Source: Acetobacteraceae bacterium (GTDB taxonomy: Bacteria; Pseudomonadota; Alphaproteobacteria; Acetobacterales; Acetobacteraceae). Taken from it: DNA of 6,998 nucleotides. Every line of letters starts with the position of its first letter. The first letter of the stretch is position 1. The stretch lies in the NCBI GenBank assembly GCA_947475475.1, contig CANJOG010000101.1, positions 1-6,998 of the forward strand. The letters are read 5' to 3'. Below are positions 1-6,414 of the stretch, piece after piece. The translations under genes and the position numbers were made by a program. Under the pieces are notes generated by a model that saw only the letters and a list, made by a program, of their open reading frames with translations, was not told the origin of the DNA and did not search any database.

Positions 1-60
1 CCTGGTGGGGGTGCAGGGGGCAAAGCCCCTGCCGGGTCCAGGGCAGAGCCCTGGCCTTCC
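1..60. repeat. GC-rich tandem-hairpin intergenic repeat, truncated by the window edge
   Basis: Two short inverted repeats sit side by side. The first has 6-bp arms at 14-19 (CAGGGG) and 26-31 (CCCCTG) around a GCAAAG loop. The second has 6-bp arms at 38-43 (CCAGGG) and 49-54 (CCCTGG) around a CAGAG loop. The units share the pattern of G-run, CA-rich loop, C-run, then a GGGTCCAG-like link, so they look like degenerate copies of one motif. From memory, this kind of sequence recurs between genes in Acetobacteraceae genomes. It lies 26 nt beyond the rbfA stop, so it would be at or near the 3' end of the operon message. No T-run follows the hairpins on the minus strand, so it is not a standard intrinsic terminator, although a role in transcript stability is possible. 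The left boundary is not visible. Confidence 0.6.
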
Positions 61-86
61 TTCACATCAACCATCACGCGCGGCGC

Positions 87-593
87 CTAGTCGAGGTCGC
101 GGGCGACGGGTGGGGAGTGGAGGAGTTTGTCGATATAGGAGGCGTATTCGATGCTGGTATCGGACAGGAAGTGCAGGTCCGGCGTGATACGCAGGTTTTT
201 CAGCGAGTGGGCGAGTTGCGCGCGCAGATAGGGGGCGGCGCGTTTCAGGGCCGGGAGCAGGGCATCGACATCGCTGCGGCCGAGGCGCGCGACGAAGGCA
301 GTCGCGTGCTTGAGATCCGGCGAAATGCGGATTTCGGTCACGGTGATCTGGGCGGTGGCGAGATCTGGGTCGCGGAATTCGGCGCGGGCGAAGATTTGCG
401 ACAGCACGTGGCGGAGTTCTTCCGCCACGCGCAGCTGTCGCTGGGTGGGCTCTTTGGAGGCGTGCGCCTTCTTGCCCCGGCTTGACGGCCGGGCTGGGGC
501 ACCCTGGGTTGCCCCGATCTTGCCTTTGCCGGCCCTGCCCGTGCCCGTCTTGCCTGGCGGCGCCTTCGCGGAGTGGCGAGTCTTCTCGCTCAC
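87..593 (-). CDS. rbfA: Ribosome-binding factor A (30S maturation factor)
   Basis: RbfA binds the immature 30S subunit in the cytoplasm and assists late 16S rRNA maturation near helix 1; in E. coli it is needed for growth in the cold. The 168-residue product contains the single RbfA domain at about residues 48-160. Characteristic segments are QRQLRVAEELRHVLSQIF near residue 51, TVTEIRISPDLKHATAFV at 84-101 and LRITPDLHFLSDTSIEYAS near 134. The first 47 residues are a low-complexity stretch rich in K, G, A, P and R, which makes the protein longer than the 133-residue E. coli homologue. I chose GTG at 593 because it overlaps the infB stop as GTGA. The longer reading up to 674 would lie deep inside infB and adds non-homologous residues. 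No strong Shine-Dalgarno precedes it, which suggests translation coupled to infB. The stop is TAG at 89-87. Confidence 0.96.
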   Translation of the reverse strand: MSEKTRHSAKAPPGKTGTGRAGKGKIGATQGAPARPSSRGKKAHASKEPTQRQLRVAEELRHVLSQIFARAEFRDPDLATAQITVTEIRISPDLKHATAFVARLGRSDVDALLPALKRAAPYLRAQLAHSLKNLRITPDLHFLSDTSIEYASYIDKLLHSPPVARDLD

Positions 594-3391
594 GCCGGGA
601 TGAGTTCCGTCTCGTAGCACTCGACGATGTCGCCTTCGCGGAGGTCCTGGAACCCGGCGAAGGAGAGACCGCATTCGTAGCCACGCGCGACTTCGCGGAC
701 GTCATCCTTAAAGCGCTTGAGCTGCGAGAGCTCGCCCTGGTGGATGACCACGCCCTCGCGCAGCAGGCGGACGCCGGCGCCGCGCTTGACCAGCCCTTCG
801 GTGATCATGCAGCCAGCAACCTTGCCGGACTTTGTGATCTCGAAGACGCGGCGGATTTCGGCGTAGCCCAGGAAGTTCTCGCGAATCTTCGGCGCGAGCT
901 TGCCCCTGACCAGTTTCTCGATGTCATCGGCAACGTCGTAGATGATCGAGAAGTAGCGGATATCGACACCTTCGCGCTGCGCCAGTTCACGCGCCTGCGA
1001 CGTGGCGCGGACGTTGAAGGCGACCAGCACGGCGCTGGAGGCGCGGGCGAGCTGGACGTCGGTCTCGGTGATCTGGCCTACAGCTGCGTGCAGCACGCGA
1101 ACGCGGACTTCCTCGTTGCCGAGCTTGGTGACCGTGGACTGGATGGCCTCGGCACTGCCCTGCACATCTGCCTTGACGACGACAGTGACTTCCTTCTGCA
1201 CGCCGGCCTGGATGCGGGCGAGCATCTGGTCGAGCGTGCCGCGCACAGCGGCCTGACCGGCAACCGTCTTGTCGCGGATCTTGCGCTGGCGGAACTCGCT
1301 GATTTCGCGGGCGCGGCTTTCATCCTCGACCACGACGAGCGGCTCGCCAGCTGACGGGACGGAGGTCAGGCCGACGATTTCCACCGGCTCGGACGGGCCC
1401 GCTTCGGTGATCGGACGGCCCTTGTCGTCGATCATCGCACGGACGCGGCCCCATTCGGCGCCGGCCACAACGATATCGCCGCGGCGGAGCGTGCCCTTCT
1501 GGACGAGGACGGTGGCAACCGGGCCACGGCCGCGATCGAGGCGGGATTCGATGACTGTGCCTTCGGCGGAGCGATGCGGGTTGGACTTCAGGTCGAGGAT
1601 TTCGGCCTGAAGCATGATGGCCTCTTCAAGCTTGTCGAGACCCAGGCGCTTGGTGGCGGAGACTTCCACATCCTGCGTATCGCCGCCCATTTCTTCCACA
1701 ACGATCTCGTGGCTGAGCAGTTCGGTGCGCACGCGGCTCGGATTGGCGTCCGCCTTGTCCATCTTGTTGATGGCAACAATGATCGGAGCCCCCGCCGCCT
1801 TGGCATGGCGGATCGCTTCGATGGTCTGCGGCATGACGCCATCATCGGCGGCAACGACGAGGATCACGATGTCGGTGACCCCGGCGCCGCGGGCACGCAT
1901 GGCGGTGAAGGCTTCGTGGCCCGGCGTGTCGATGAAGGTGATATGGGAGCCAGCCTTCGTCGTCACCTGATAGGCACCGATATGCTGGGTAATGCCACCA
2001 GCTTCACCGCCCGCCACATCGGCGGAGCGGATCGCATCGAGCAGGCTGGTCTTGCCGTGATCGACATGGCCCATGATGGTCACGACCGGTGCGCGGGGCT
2101 CCAGATCGGCATCAATGTCCACCTCGCCCTCGAGGCCGATTTCGACGTCGGATTCGGAGACGCGGCGCACCTTGTGCCCGAATTCCTGCACCACGAGTTC
2201 GGCGGTGTCGGCATCAATGACTTGGGTGATGGTGGCCATCACGCCCATTTTCATCAGCGACTTCACAACATCGGCGGCACGCGCGGCCATACGGTTGGCG
2301 AGTTCCTGAACGCTGATCGTCTCGGGCAGGATCACGTCGCGGACGACGCGGACCTGGTCGGAGCGCAGACGCTCCAGCTCGGCCTGGCGGCGTTCACGCT
2401 CACGCTGGCGACGAACCGAGGCGAGCGAACGCGTGCGCTCATCCTCGCCCTCGATCGCGGCCATGACGTCGATACGGCCGGGACGACGGCGGTCGTCAGG
2501 GCTTTTCTTGGGAGCAACGACGGGGGCCTTGCGCGGTGCTGCGGCACCGGCACCGCCGGCGGTGCGGCGGCGGCCGCGATCATCATCATCCTCGGCGCGC
2601 ACGCCGGGCTTAAGGCGCAGTGTCTCGGTCGGCGAGGCCGGAGCAGCACGGCCCGCGCCGCCAGCGGCGCCACCAGGGGCACCGCCCTGGGCAGGGCGCT
2701 GCGGACGGCGGATTTCATCGGCCGGACGGCGGGCCGCCGGCGTGGGCGTCGCAGCGGCGGCGACCTGGGCGGTCACGGTCGCTTCGACGGTCTGGCGGGC
2801 TTCCGCATCGACCTTGGCCTTGGCAGCCTCGATGACGGCGCGGCGCGCGTCTTCCTCGGCCTGCTTGCGGGCCTCTTCCTCACGGCGGCGAGCTTCCTCG
2901 GCCGCGGACAGGATGTTGATTTTTTCCTGCTCGCGACGCTCGATCTCGCGGCGGGCGGCTTCGCGCTGTGCCTCGGCCAGCACGCGCTGGCGGGCGGCGA
3001 CTTCACCCGGCGTCAGGGCACGGCCACCAGCGGTCTGGCGCGTCACCGGCATCGGACGGGCAACCTGCTGGCTGCCTGCGGTGACGGGCGTGACTGTGGG
3101 TGGTGGCGTCTGTGCCGAGGTCGCGCCGGCAGCGCCCTGGGCGGCCGGAGCCTGTCCAGGCGCGGCCTTGGCCGGGGCGGCAGCGCCAGGCGCCGCCGGG
3201 GAGGTTGCAGGACCGGAGCCGGTCAGTGGCGGACGCTTCTTGCGCACCTCCACCTGCACGACCTTCGAGCGGCCATGGCTGAAGCTCTGGCGCACGGAGC
3301 CCGCATCGACGGTCCGCCCCAGTTCGAGCCTGCCGCTGGGCCGCAGAGAAAGCCGCCCCTTGCCCTGATCCTGATCGTTGCCTTCGCTCAT
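590..3391 (-). CDS. infB: Translation initiation factor IF-2
   Basis: IF2 is the GTPase that places formyl-methionyl initiator tRNA on the 30S subunit and drives 50S joining. The 933-residue product has an alphaproteobacterial-type N-terminal IF2-associated segment (about 12-52, RLSLRPSGRLELGR to VEVRKKR). A long Ala/Pro/Gln linker follows, then a charged, probably coiled-coil stretch at 130-200 and a second Gly/Ala/Arg linker. The IF2_N domain is at about 355-410 (VQELANRMAARAADVVKSLM). The G domain shows G1 GHVDHGKT (441-448), G2 GGITQHIGAY (465-474), G3 DTPGH (488-492), G4 NKMD (542-545) and G5 SATK (578-581). Domains II, III and C2 follow, with GYECGL at 904-909. I chose ATG at 3391 (MSEGNDQDQG), just ahead of the conserved segment and preceded by AGGCGG. 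An open extension to GTG 3469 adds 26 residues without family resemblance. The gene lies 152 nt after ylxR and overlaps rbfA by 4 nt. Confidence 0.98.
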   Translation of the reverse strand: MSEGNDQDQGKGRLSLRPSGRLELGRTVDAGSVRQSFSHGRSKVVQVEVRKKRPPLTGSGPATSPAAPGAAAPAKAAPGQAPAAQGAAGATSAQTPPPTVTPVTAGSQQVARPMPVTRQTAGGRALTPGEVAARQRVLAEAQREAARREIERREQEKINILSAAEEARRREEEARKQAEEDARRAVIEAAKAKVDAEARQTVEATVTAQVAAAATPTPAARRPADEIRRPQRPAQGGAPGGAAGGAGRAAPASPTETLRLKPGVRAEDDDDRGRRRTAGGAGAAAPRKAPVVAPKKSPDDRRRPGRIDVMAAIEGEDERTRSLASVRRQRERERRQAELERLRSDQVRVVRDVILPETISVQELANRMAARAADVVKSLMKMGVMATITQVIDADTAELVVQEFGHKVRRVSESDVEIGLEGEVDIDADLEPRAPVVTIMGHVDHGKTSLLDAIRSADVAGGEAGGITQHIGAYQVTTKAGSHITFIDTPGHEAFTAMRARGAGVTDIVILVVAADDGVMPQTIEAIRHAKAAGAPIIVAINKMDKADANPSRVRTELLSHEIVVEEMGGDTQDVEVSATKRLGLDKLEEAIMLQAEILDLKSNPHRSAEGTVIESRLDRGRGPVATVLVQKGTLRRGDIVVAGAEWGRVRAMIDDKGRPITEAGPSEPVEIVGLTSVPSAGEPLVVVEDESRAREISEFRQRKIRDKTVAGQAAVRGTLDQMLARIQAGVQKEVTVVVKADVQGSAEAIQSTVTKLGNEEVRVRVLHAAVGQITETDVQLARASSAVLVAFNVRATSQARELAQREGVDIRYFSIIYDVADDIEKLVRGKLAPKIRENFLGYAEIRRVFEITKSGKVAGCMITEGLVKRGAGVRLLREGVVIHQGELSQLKRFKDDVREVARGYECGLSFAGFQDLREGDIVECYETELIPA

Positions 3392-3543
3392 GCACCCGCC
3401 TGTTCCAACCCGCCTCCGTTGCGCGGAATTCCGCGCGCGGCAGCGAGCCTGCATCCATCCCGTCACCACCCGGCGCCCAATCCTGAGAATGGGTCCTGCC
3501 AGGCCCTGACGGGCCGTTTCATACTCCGCGTCCGGCCTGCCCT
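3392..3543 (-). promoter_or_regulatory. 152-nt ylxR-infB spacer with palindromes (infB leader)
   Basis: This is the longest gap inside the operon. It contains a perfect 16-bp palindrome at 3421-3436 (GCGCGGAATTCCGCGC), which as RNA would give a 6-bp stem with an AATT loop. It also contains a 5-bp hairpin, GGCCC-TGAC-GGGCC, at 3502-3515. The larger palindrome lies about 30 nt before the infB start codon, next to a GGAGG sequence that is too far (about 20 nt) to serve that ATG. I see no convincing -35/-10 pair and no U-tract, so the role could be leader folding, RNA processing or binding of a dimeric protein. None of these is shown by the sequence alone. Confidence 0.4.
3421..3436. repeat. 16-bp perfect palindrome upstream of infB
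   Basis: GCGCGGAATTCCGCGC reads identically on both strands, with no mismatch across 16 bases. The flanking bases 3420 and 3437 do not extend it. It lies between ylxR and infB, outside any coding sequence if infB starts at 3391. If translation began at the alternative GTG 3469 or ATG 3454, it would instead lie inside the infB extension. Confidence 0.75.
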
Positions 3544-4239
3544 CTAAGAGGGCGTGGGGCCCATCAGCCCCGCCAGACGCTCCGCATCCACTTGCAGCGC
3601 TTCGGCCAACCGGCCTGGCGCCACCGCCACATGCACCGCACGTTCGCGGCCAAAAACTCCGCCCAGCGTGGCTCCATCGAGGGGAGTCACCACCGGGACA
3701 GTCCGGTTGCCCACCATACGGGCGCGTTCATCAACGCTGCCGTCAGAGGCCTGCACGACCAGTCCGGCGCGCCCGGCTGAAAGCCATTCGCGCGCCTTGG
3801 CAAAACCGCTGACTGCCTGACCCGCGCGCCGGGCAAGACCAAGCAATTCGCCGATGCGCCGTGTCAGTCCATCGCGTAAAACGGTGGAGAGATCGGGCGC
3901 CACGTCAACCTGACGGCGCGCCGCCTTGGCGAACGCACCGCGTACGCGGGCGGTTTCTAACACATCCCCCCTCGCACTCAACCAAATTCCCCTACCGGGC
4001 AGCTTTGCACCCAGGTCGGGGAGCACCGCGCCATTGGGCGCCACGACGAAACGGATCATCCGTTCCTTTGGCAACCTTTCGCGCGTGACGACGCAGCGAC
4101 GCAGCGGACCAGTTTCAGGTTCATCCGCGTCGTCCTCGGCATCGCCAAGCCCGGCATCACCGGGTGCGAGAGTGTCCTCAGTCGTGACCAGCCTCCCCGG
4201 CGGCGTCGCCGGCTTCCACAACCGCGCCTTCTTCACCAT
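3544..4239 (-). CDS. ylxR: YlxR (DUF448) RNA-binding protein fused to an L7Ae-like domain; start uncertain
   Basis: The protein joins two RNA-binding modules. A YlxR/DUF448 domain lies at about residues 46-112 (numbered from ATG 4239), with RRCVVTRE, MIRFVV and the signature PGRGIWL at 81-87. A C-terminal ribosomal L7Ae/L30e-like domain spans about 120-225, with LLGLARRAGQAVSG at 132-145. In Bacillus these modules are separate genes (ylxR, ylxQ) in the same nusA-infB setting; in alphaproteobacteria the fusion is usual. The exact role is unsettled, although YlxR has been linked to nucleoid association, transcription control and RNase P in other bacteria. The start is unclear. A strong GGGGAGG lies at 4198-4192, but the in-frame codons just after it are CTG, GTC, ACG and ACT. 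Conventional in-frame starts occur only inside nusA: ATG 4239, GTG 4236 and TTG 4221, the last 5 nt after AAGG. I list ATG 4239, giving 231 residues. The stop is TAG. Confidence 0.9.
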   Translation of the reverse strand: MVKKARLWKPATPPGRLVTTEDTLAPGDAGLGDAEDDADEPETGPLRRCVVTRERLPKERMIRFVVAPNGAVLPDLGAKLPGRGIWLSARGDVLETARVRGAFAKAARRQVDVAPDLSTVLRDGLTRRIGELLGLARRAGQAVSGFAKAREWLSAGRAGLVVQASDGSVDERARMVGNRTVPVVTPLDGATLGGVFGRERAVHVAVAPGRLAEALQVDAERLAGLMGPTPS

Positions 4240-5731
4240 CAAACCAGTGAGCGCGGGCGGCCATGATGATCTGGTTGGCCGTTTCTTCATCCATATTGTC
4301 GGCACCAACGATTTCGACAAGTTCGTCGCCGGCGAGATCGGCGAGATCGTCGAGCGATTTCACACCCTTCTCGCCCAGCGCCACCAGCATCGCTGGGCTC
4401 AGCGCCTCGAATTCGGCAATATCATCGGTCACGCCAAGCTCGCGGCGCTTCTCGTTCAGTTCCTCGTCGCGTTGGATCAGGAAGGTTTCGGCGCGGCGGA
4501 TCAGCTCGGCGGCGACGGCTTCATCGAAGCCCTCGATCGAGGCGAGCTCCTCCGGCGGCGAGAAAGCGAGTTCCTCCACCGTGGTGAAGCCTTCGGTGAC
4601 GAGCAGGCCGGCGATCACATCATCGACATCGAGCGCTTCGACGAACAGGCCGGAGCGGCGGCGGAACTCTTCCTGGCGGCGCTCGCTTTCCTCGGCCTCG
4701 GTGAGAATATCAATATCCCAGCGGGTGAGTTGCGAAGCGAGACGGACATTCTGGCCGCGGCGGCCGATGGCGAGCGAAAGCTGGTCGTCCGGGACGACAA
4801 CTTCCACGCGGCCAGCTTCCTCGTCGAGCACCACCTTGGTGACTTCGGCGGGAGCGAGCGCATTGACCACGAAAGTCGCGGCCTGCGGGCTCCACGGAAT
4901 GATGTCGATCTTCTCGCCTTGCAGTTCGGCCACCACAGCCTGCACGCGCGAACCGCGCATGCCGACGCAGGCGCCGACTGGATCGATCGAGCTGTCACGC
5001 GAGATCACCGCCATCTTGGCGCGCGAACCCGGATCACGGGACACCGCCTTGATTTCGATGATGCCGTCATAGATTTCCGGAACTTCCTGCGCAAACAGCT
5101 TGGCGAGGAAGCCGGGATGGGTACGCGAGAGAAAGATTTGCGGGCCACGCGGCTCTTCACGCACGTCATAGATATAGGCGCGCACGCGATCGCCATTGCG
5201 GAAGCTCTCGCGCGGGATCAGTTCGTCGCGGCGGAGCAGCGCCTCGGCCTTGCCGAGCTCGACCATAAGGTTGCCGTATTCGGTGCGCTTGACCACACCG
5301 TTGATGATTTCGCCCACCCGGTCCTTGAACTCGTCGTATTGGCGCTTGCGCTCATATTCGCGCACGCGCTGAACGATGACCTGCTTGGCGGTCTGGGCAG
5401 CGATGCGGCCGAAGTCAATGGGCGGCAGCGGATCGACGATGAAATCGCCAATCGCCTTTTCCGGAAACAGCTTCTTCGCCACGACGGAGTTCATCTGAGT
5501 CTCTTCGTTCTCCACCGTCTCGACGATTTCCGTCCAGCGGGAGAGGCGCACATCGCCGGTCTTGCGGTCGATGGTGGCGCGGATGTCCTTCTCATGGCCG
5601 TATTTGGCGCGGCCGGCCTTCTGGATGGCCTGTTCCATCGCCTCGAGCACTTCCTCGCGGTCGATGGACTTCTCGCGCGCGACAGCGTCGGCAACCAGCA
5701 GCAATTCCGGGCGGGCGATCGCGGTATCCAT
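4178..5731 (-). CDS. nusA: Transcription termination/antitermination factor NusA
   Basis: NusA binds RNA polymerase near the RNA exit channel, enhances pausing and intrinsic termination, and takes part in rRNA antitermination complexes. The 517-residue product has the full bacterial layout: the polymerase-binding N-terminal domain (about 1-133), S1 domain (about 138-203, GEIINGVVKRTEYGNLMVEL), KH1 (about 205-280, VGACVGMRGSRVQAV) and KH2 (about 281-345, with SLAIGRRGQNVRLASQL; GRRG at 323-326). Two C-terminal helix-hairpin-helix acidic repeats follow, at about 365-420 and 440-495, as in proteobacterial NusA. ATG 5731 is well supported: GAGAGG lies 5 nt upstream (5742-5737) and MDTAIARPELLLVADAVA aligns with the family N-terminus. 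The open frame up to 5794 would overlap rimP. The gene begins 28 nt after the rimP stop. NusA can act on terminators, so the terminator ahead of rimP makes autoregulation plausible. Confidence 0.98.
   Translation of the reverse strand: MDTAIARPELLLVADAVAREKSIDREEVLEAMEQAIQKAGRAKYGHEKDIRATIDRKTGDVRLSRWTEIVETVENEETQMNSVVAKKLFPEKAIGDFIVDPLPPIDFGRIAAQTAKQVIVQRVREYERKRQYDEFKDRVGEIINGVVKRTEYGNLMVELGKAEALLRRDELIPRESFRNGDRVRAYIYDVREEPRGPQIFLSRTHPGFLAKLFAQEVPEIYDGIIEIKAVSRDPGSRAKMAVISRDSSIDPVGACVGMRGSRVQAVVAELQGEKIDIIPWSPQAATFVVNALAPAEVTKVVLDEEAGRVEVVVPDDQLSLAIGRRGQNVRLASQLTRWDIDILTEAEESERRQEEFRRRSGLFVEALDVDDVIAGLLVTEGFTTVEELAFSPPEELASIEGFDEAVAAELIRRAETFLIQRDEELNEKRRELGVTDDIAEFEALSPAMLVALGEKGVKSLDDLADLAGDELVEIVGADNMDEETANQIIMAARAHWFDGEEGAVVEAGDAAGEAGHD
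4192..4198 (-). promoter_or_regulatory. Strong Shine-Dalgarno GGGGAGG at the nusA-ylxR junction
   Basis: GGGGAGG lies within the last codons of nusA, 11 nt before its TGA stop, where a ribosome-binding site for ylxR would be expected. The ylxR-frame codons that follow are CTG (4191), GTC (4188), ACG (4185), ACT (4182) and GAG (4179), so no ATG, GTG or TTG is available at normal spacing. The site may act with a near-cognate start (CTG or ACG), help terminating ribosomes reinitiate, or be a chance product of Gly-Glu codons. Confidence 0.45.
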
Positions 5732-5759
5732 GTCAGCCTCTCTCGGTTCTTGTTCGAGC

Positions 5760-6284
5760 TTAGTGGGTTGGCGGCGTTGGCGCCGTCGCTGCAATCAGCG
5801 CGTCGGTCAGCACCAGGCGCGCGCGACGGATATCGGTCATCGGCAGCGCGATATCGCTGCCATCTTCAAGCTTGAGCAGACCTTCGGTCTCGCTGGCGCC
5901 AAGCACGGTGCCGGCGAAACGCCTGCGGCCATCAGGTGTCGGAATGGTCATTTCCACCTTGGCGAGATGGCCGGCGAAGCGCACCCAGTCTTTCAGGCGG
6001 GTCAGCGGTCGGTCGATGCCGGCCGAGCTGACTTCCAAATTCCACTCACCGGGCAAGGGATCTTCCACATCGAGCACGGCACCGACGGCGTGGCTGATGG
6101 CTTCACAATCATCGACGGTGATCAGCGCGCCGTCGGCACGATCCGCCATGATCTGCACGGTCGGGCGTTCACGGCCGAGCACGGCAACGCGCACGAGTTC
6201 GAAGTTCATCGCCTCGATCGCCGGGGCGATCATGTCGGCGATCTTGGCCTCAAGACCGGTCAGATACGGACGCTCTACCGTCAC
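5760..6284 (-). CDS. rimP: Ribosome maturation factor RimP
   Basis: RimP helps assemble the 30S subunit and supports binding of ribosomal proteins around S12. The 174-residue product shows an N-terminal alpha/beta domain (about 1-93) ending in the signature LEVSSAGIDRPL at 83-94, then a C-terminal SH3-like domain (about 94-160; FAGTVLGASETEGLLKLEDG). The usual family form is SSPG, so Ala replaces Pro at residue 87. GTG 6284 is the best start: it gives VTVERPYLTGLEAKIADMI, normal family length, and lies downstream of the terminator. The frame is open further upstream, but that extension would run through the terminator hairpin and has no family resemblance. The ribosome-binding site is weak (GGA about 12 nt before GTG), so the exact start is less certain than the gene. 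It is the first gene of the rimP-nusA-ylxR-infB-rbfA operon. Confidence 0.94.
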   Translation of the reverse strand: MTVERPYLTGLEAKIADMIAPAIEAMNFELVRVAVLGRERPTVQIMADRADGALITVDDCEAISHAVGAVLDVEDPLPGEWNLEVSSAGIDRPLTRLKDWVRFAGHLAKVEMTIPTPDGRRRFAGTVLGASETEGLLKLEDGSDIALPMTDIRRARLVLTDALIAATAPTPPTH

Positions 6285-6323
6285 TGTCGCTATTGTTCCA
6301 ACTCTGGACGATCCACCAAAAGC

Positions 6324-6349
6324 AAAAAAGGCGGCCCGCGAAGGCCACC
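6324..6349 (-). terminator. Rho-independent terminator in front of rimP (possible attenuator)
   Basis: Read on the minus strand, a 7-bp stem GGTGGCC (6349-6343) pairs with GGCCGCC (6336-6330), including one G-U pair, around the 6-nt loop TTCGCG. It is followed directly by six T residues (6329-6324), then GC and TTTT. This is a textbook intrinsic terminator. It lies about 123 nt after the methyltransferase stop and 40 nt before the rimP start. It may end the methyltransferase message, act as a conditional terminator in the rimP leader, or do both. From memory, enterobacteria have a described rimP leader attenuator before the same operon, so a parallel arrangement is reasonable. Confidence 0.8.
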
Positions 6350-6358
6350 CCCCGTTAC

Positions 6359-6388
6359 TCAGCGGAGAATGTGTGATTGAGCCTCCAT
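6359..6388 (-). other. Possible 9-codon upstream ORF before the terminator
   Basis: ATG at 6388 opens a short frame, MEAQSHILR, ending with TGA at 6361-6359, 10 nt before the terminator stem. No Shine-Dalgarno precedes it. It also overlaps the candidate -10 sequence, so if that promoter is real this ORF is not transcribed from it. A short ATG-to-stop frame of this size is common by chance. It is recorded only because of its position next to a possible attenuator. Confidence 0.15.
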
Positions 6389-6414
6389 TTAGACCCAGCC
6401 CGCCGGGATTGCAA
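6386..6414 (-). promoter_or_regulatory. Weak candidate promoter for the rimP operon
   Basis: On the minus strand TTGCAA (6414-6409) is followed after 17 nt by TAAATG (6391-6386). The first matches four of six bases of the -35 consensus and the second matches about half of the -10 consensus. Transcription would begin near 6380, upstream of the terminator, and give a leader of roughly 95 nt to the rimP GTG. The region between the terminator and rimP is too short and lacks a better candidate, so a promoter upstream of the terminator, here or further up, is likely. This particular match is weak. Confidence 0.3.

Noticed and set aside
5..187. Short plus-strand ORF starting in the left-edge repeat
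   Set aside because: Its translation comes from the hairpin repeat and the antisense of rbfA; such frames are a common artefact of this kind of repeat.
482..1354. 290-codon plus-strand ORF opposite the 3' end of infB and start of rbfA
   Set aside because: It lies antisense to the conserved IF2 C-terminal domains and shows no family motif; it is explained by codon bias.
3392..3469. N-terminal extension of IF2 from GTG 3469 or ATG 3454
   Set aside because: The added residues do not resemble IF2, would translate the palindromic spacer, and the conserved N-terminus begins at ATG 3391.
1574..3547. 657-codon plus-strand ORF opposite infB
   Set aside because: It is antisense to a securely identified infB, its translation is Gly/Ala/Arg/Asp/His-rich without a recognisable domain, and GC-rich third positions routinely keep this antisense frame open.
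3926..5875. 649-codon plus-strand ORF opposite nusA and parts of ylxR and rimP
   Set aside because: It covers three conserved minus-strand genes, shows no domain or ribosome-binding site, and has the repetitive acidic/His/Leu composition typical of an antisense shadow of GC-rich codons.
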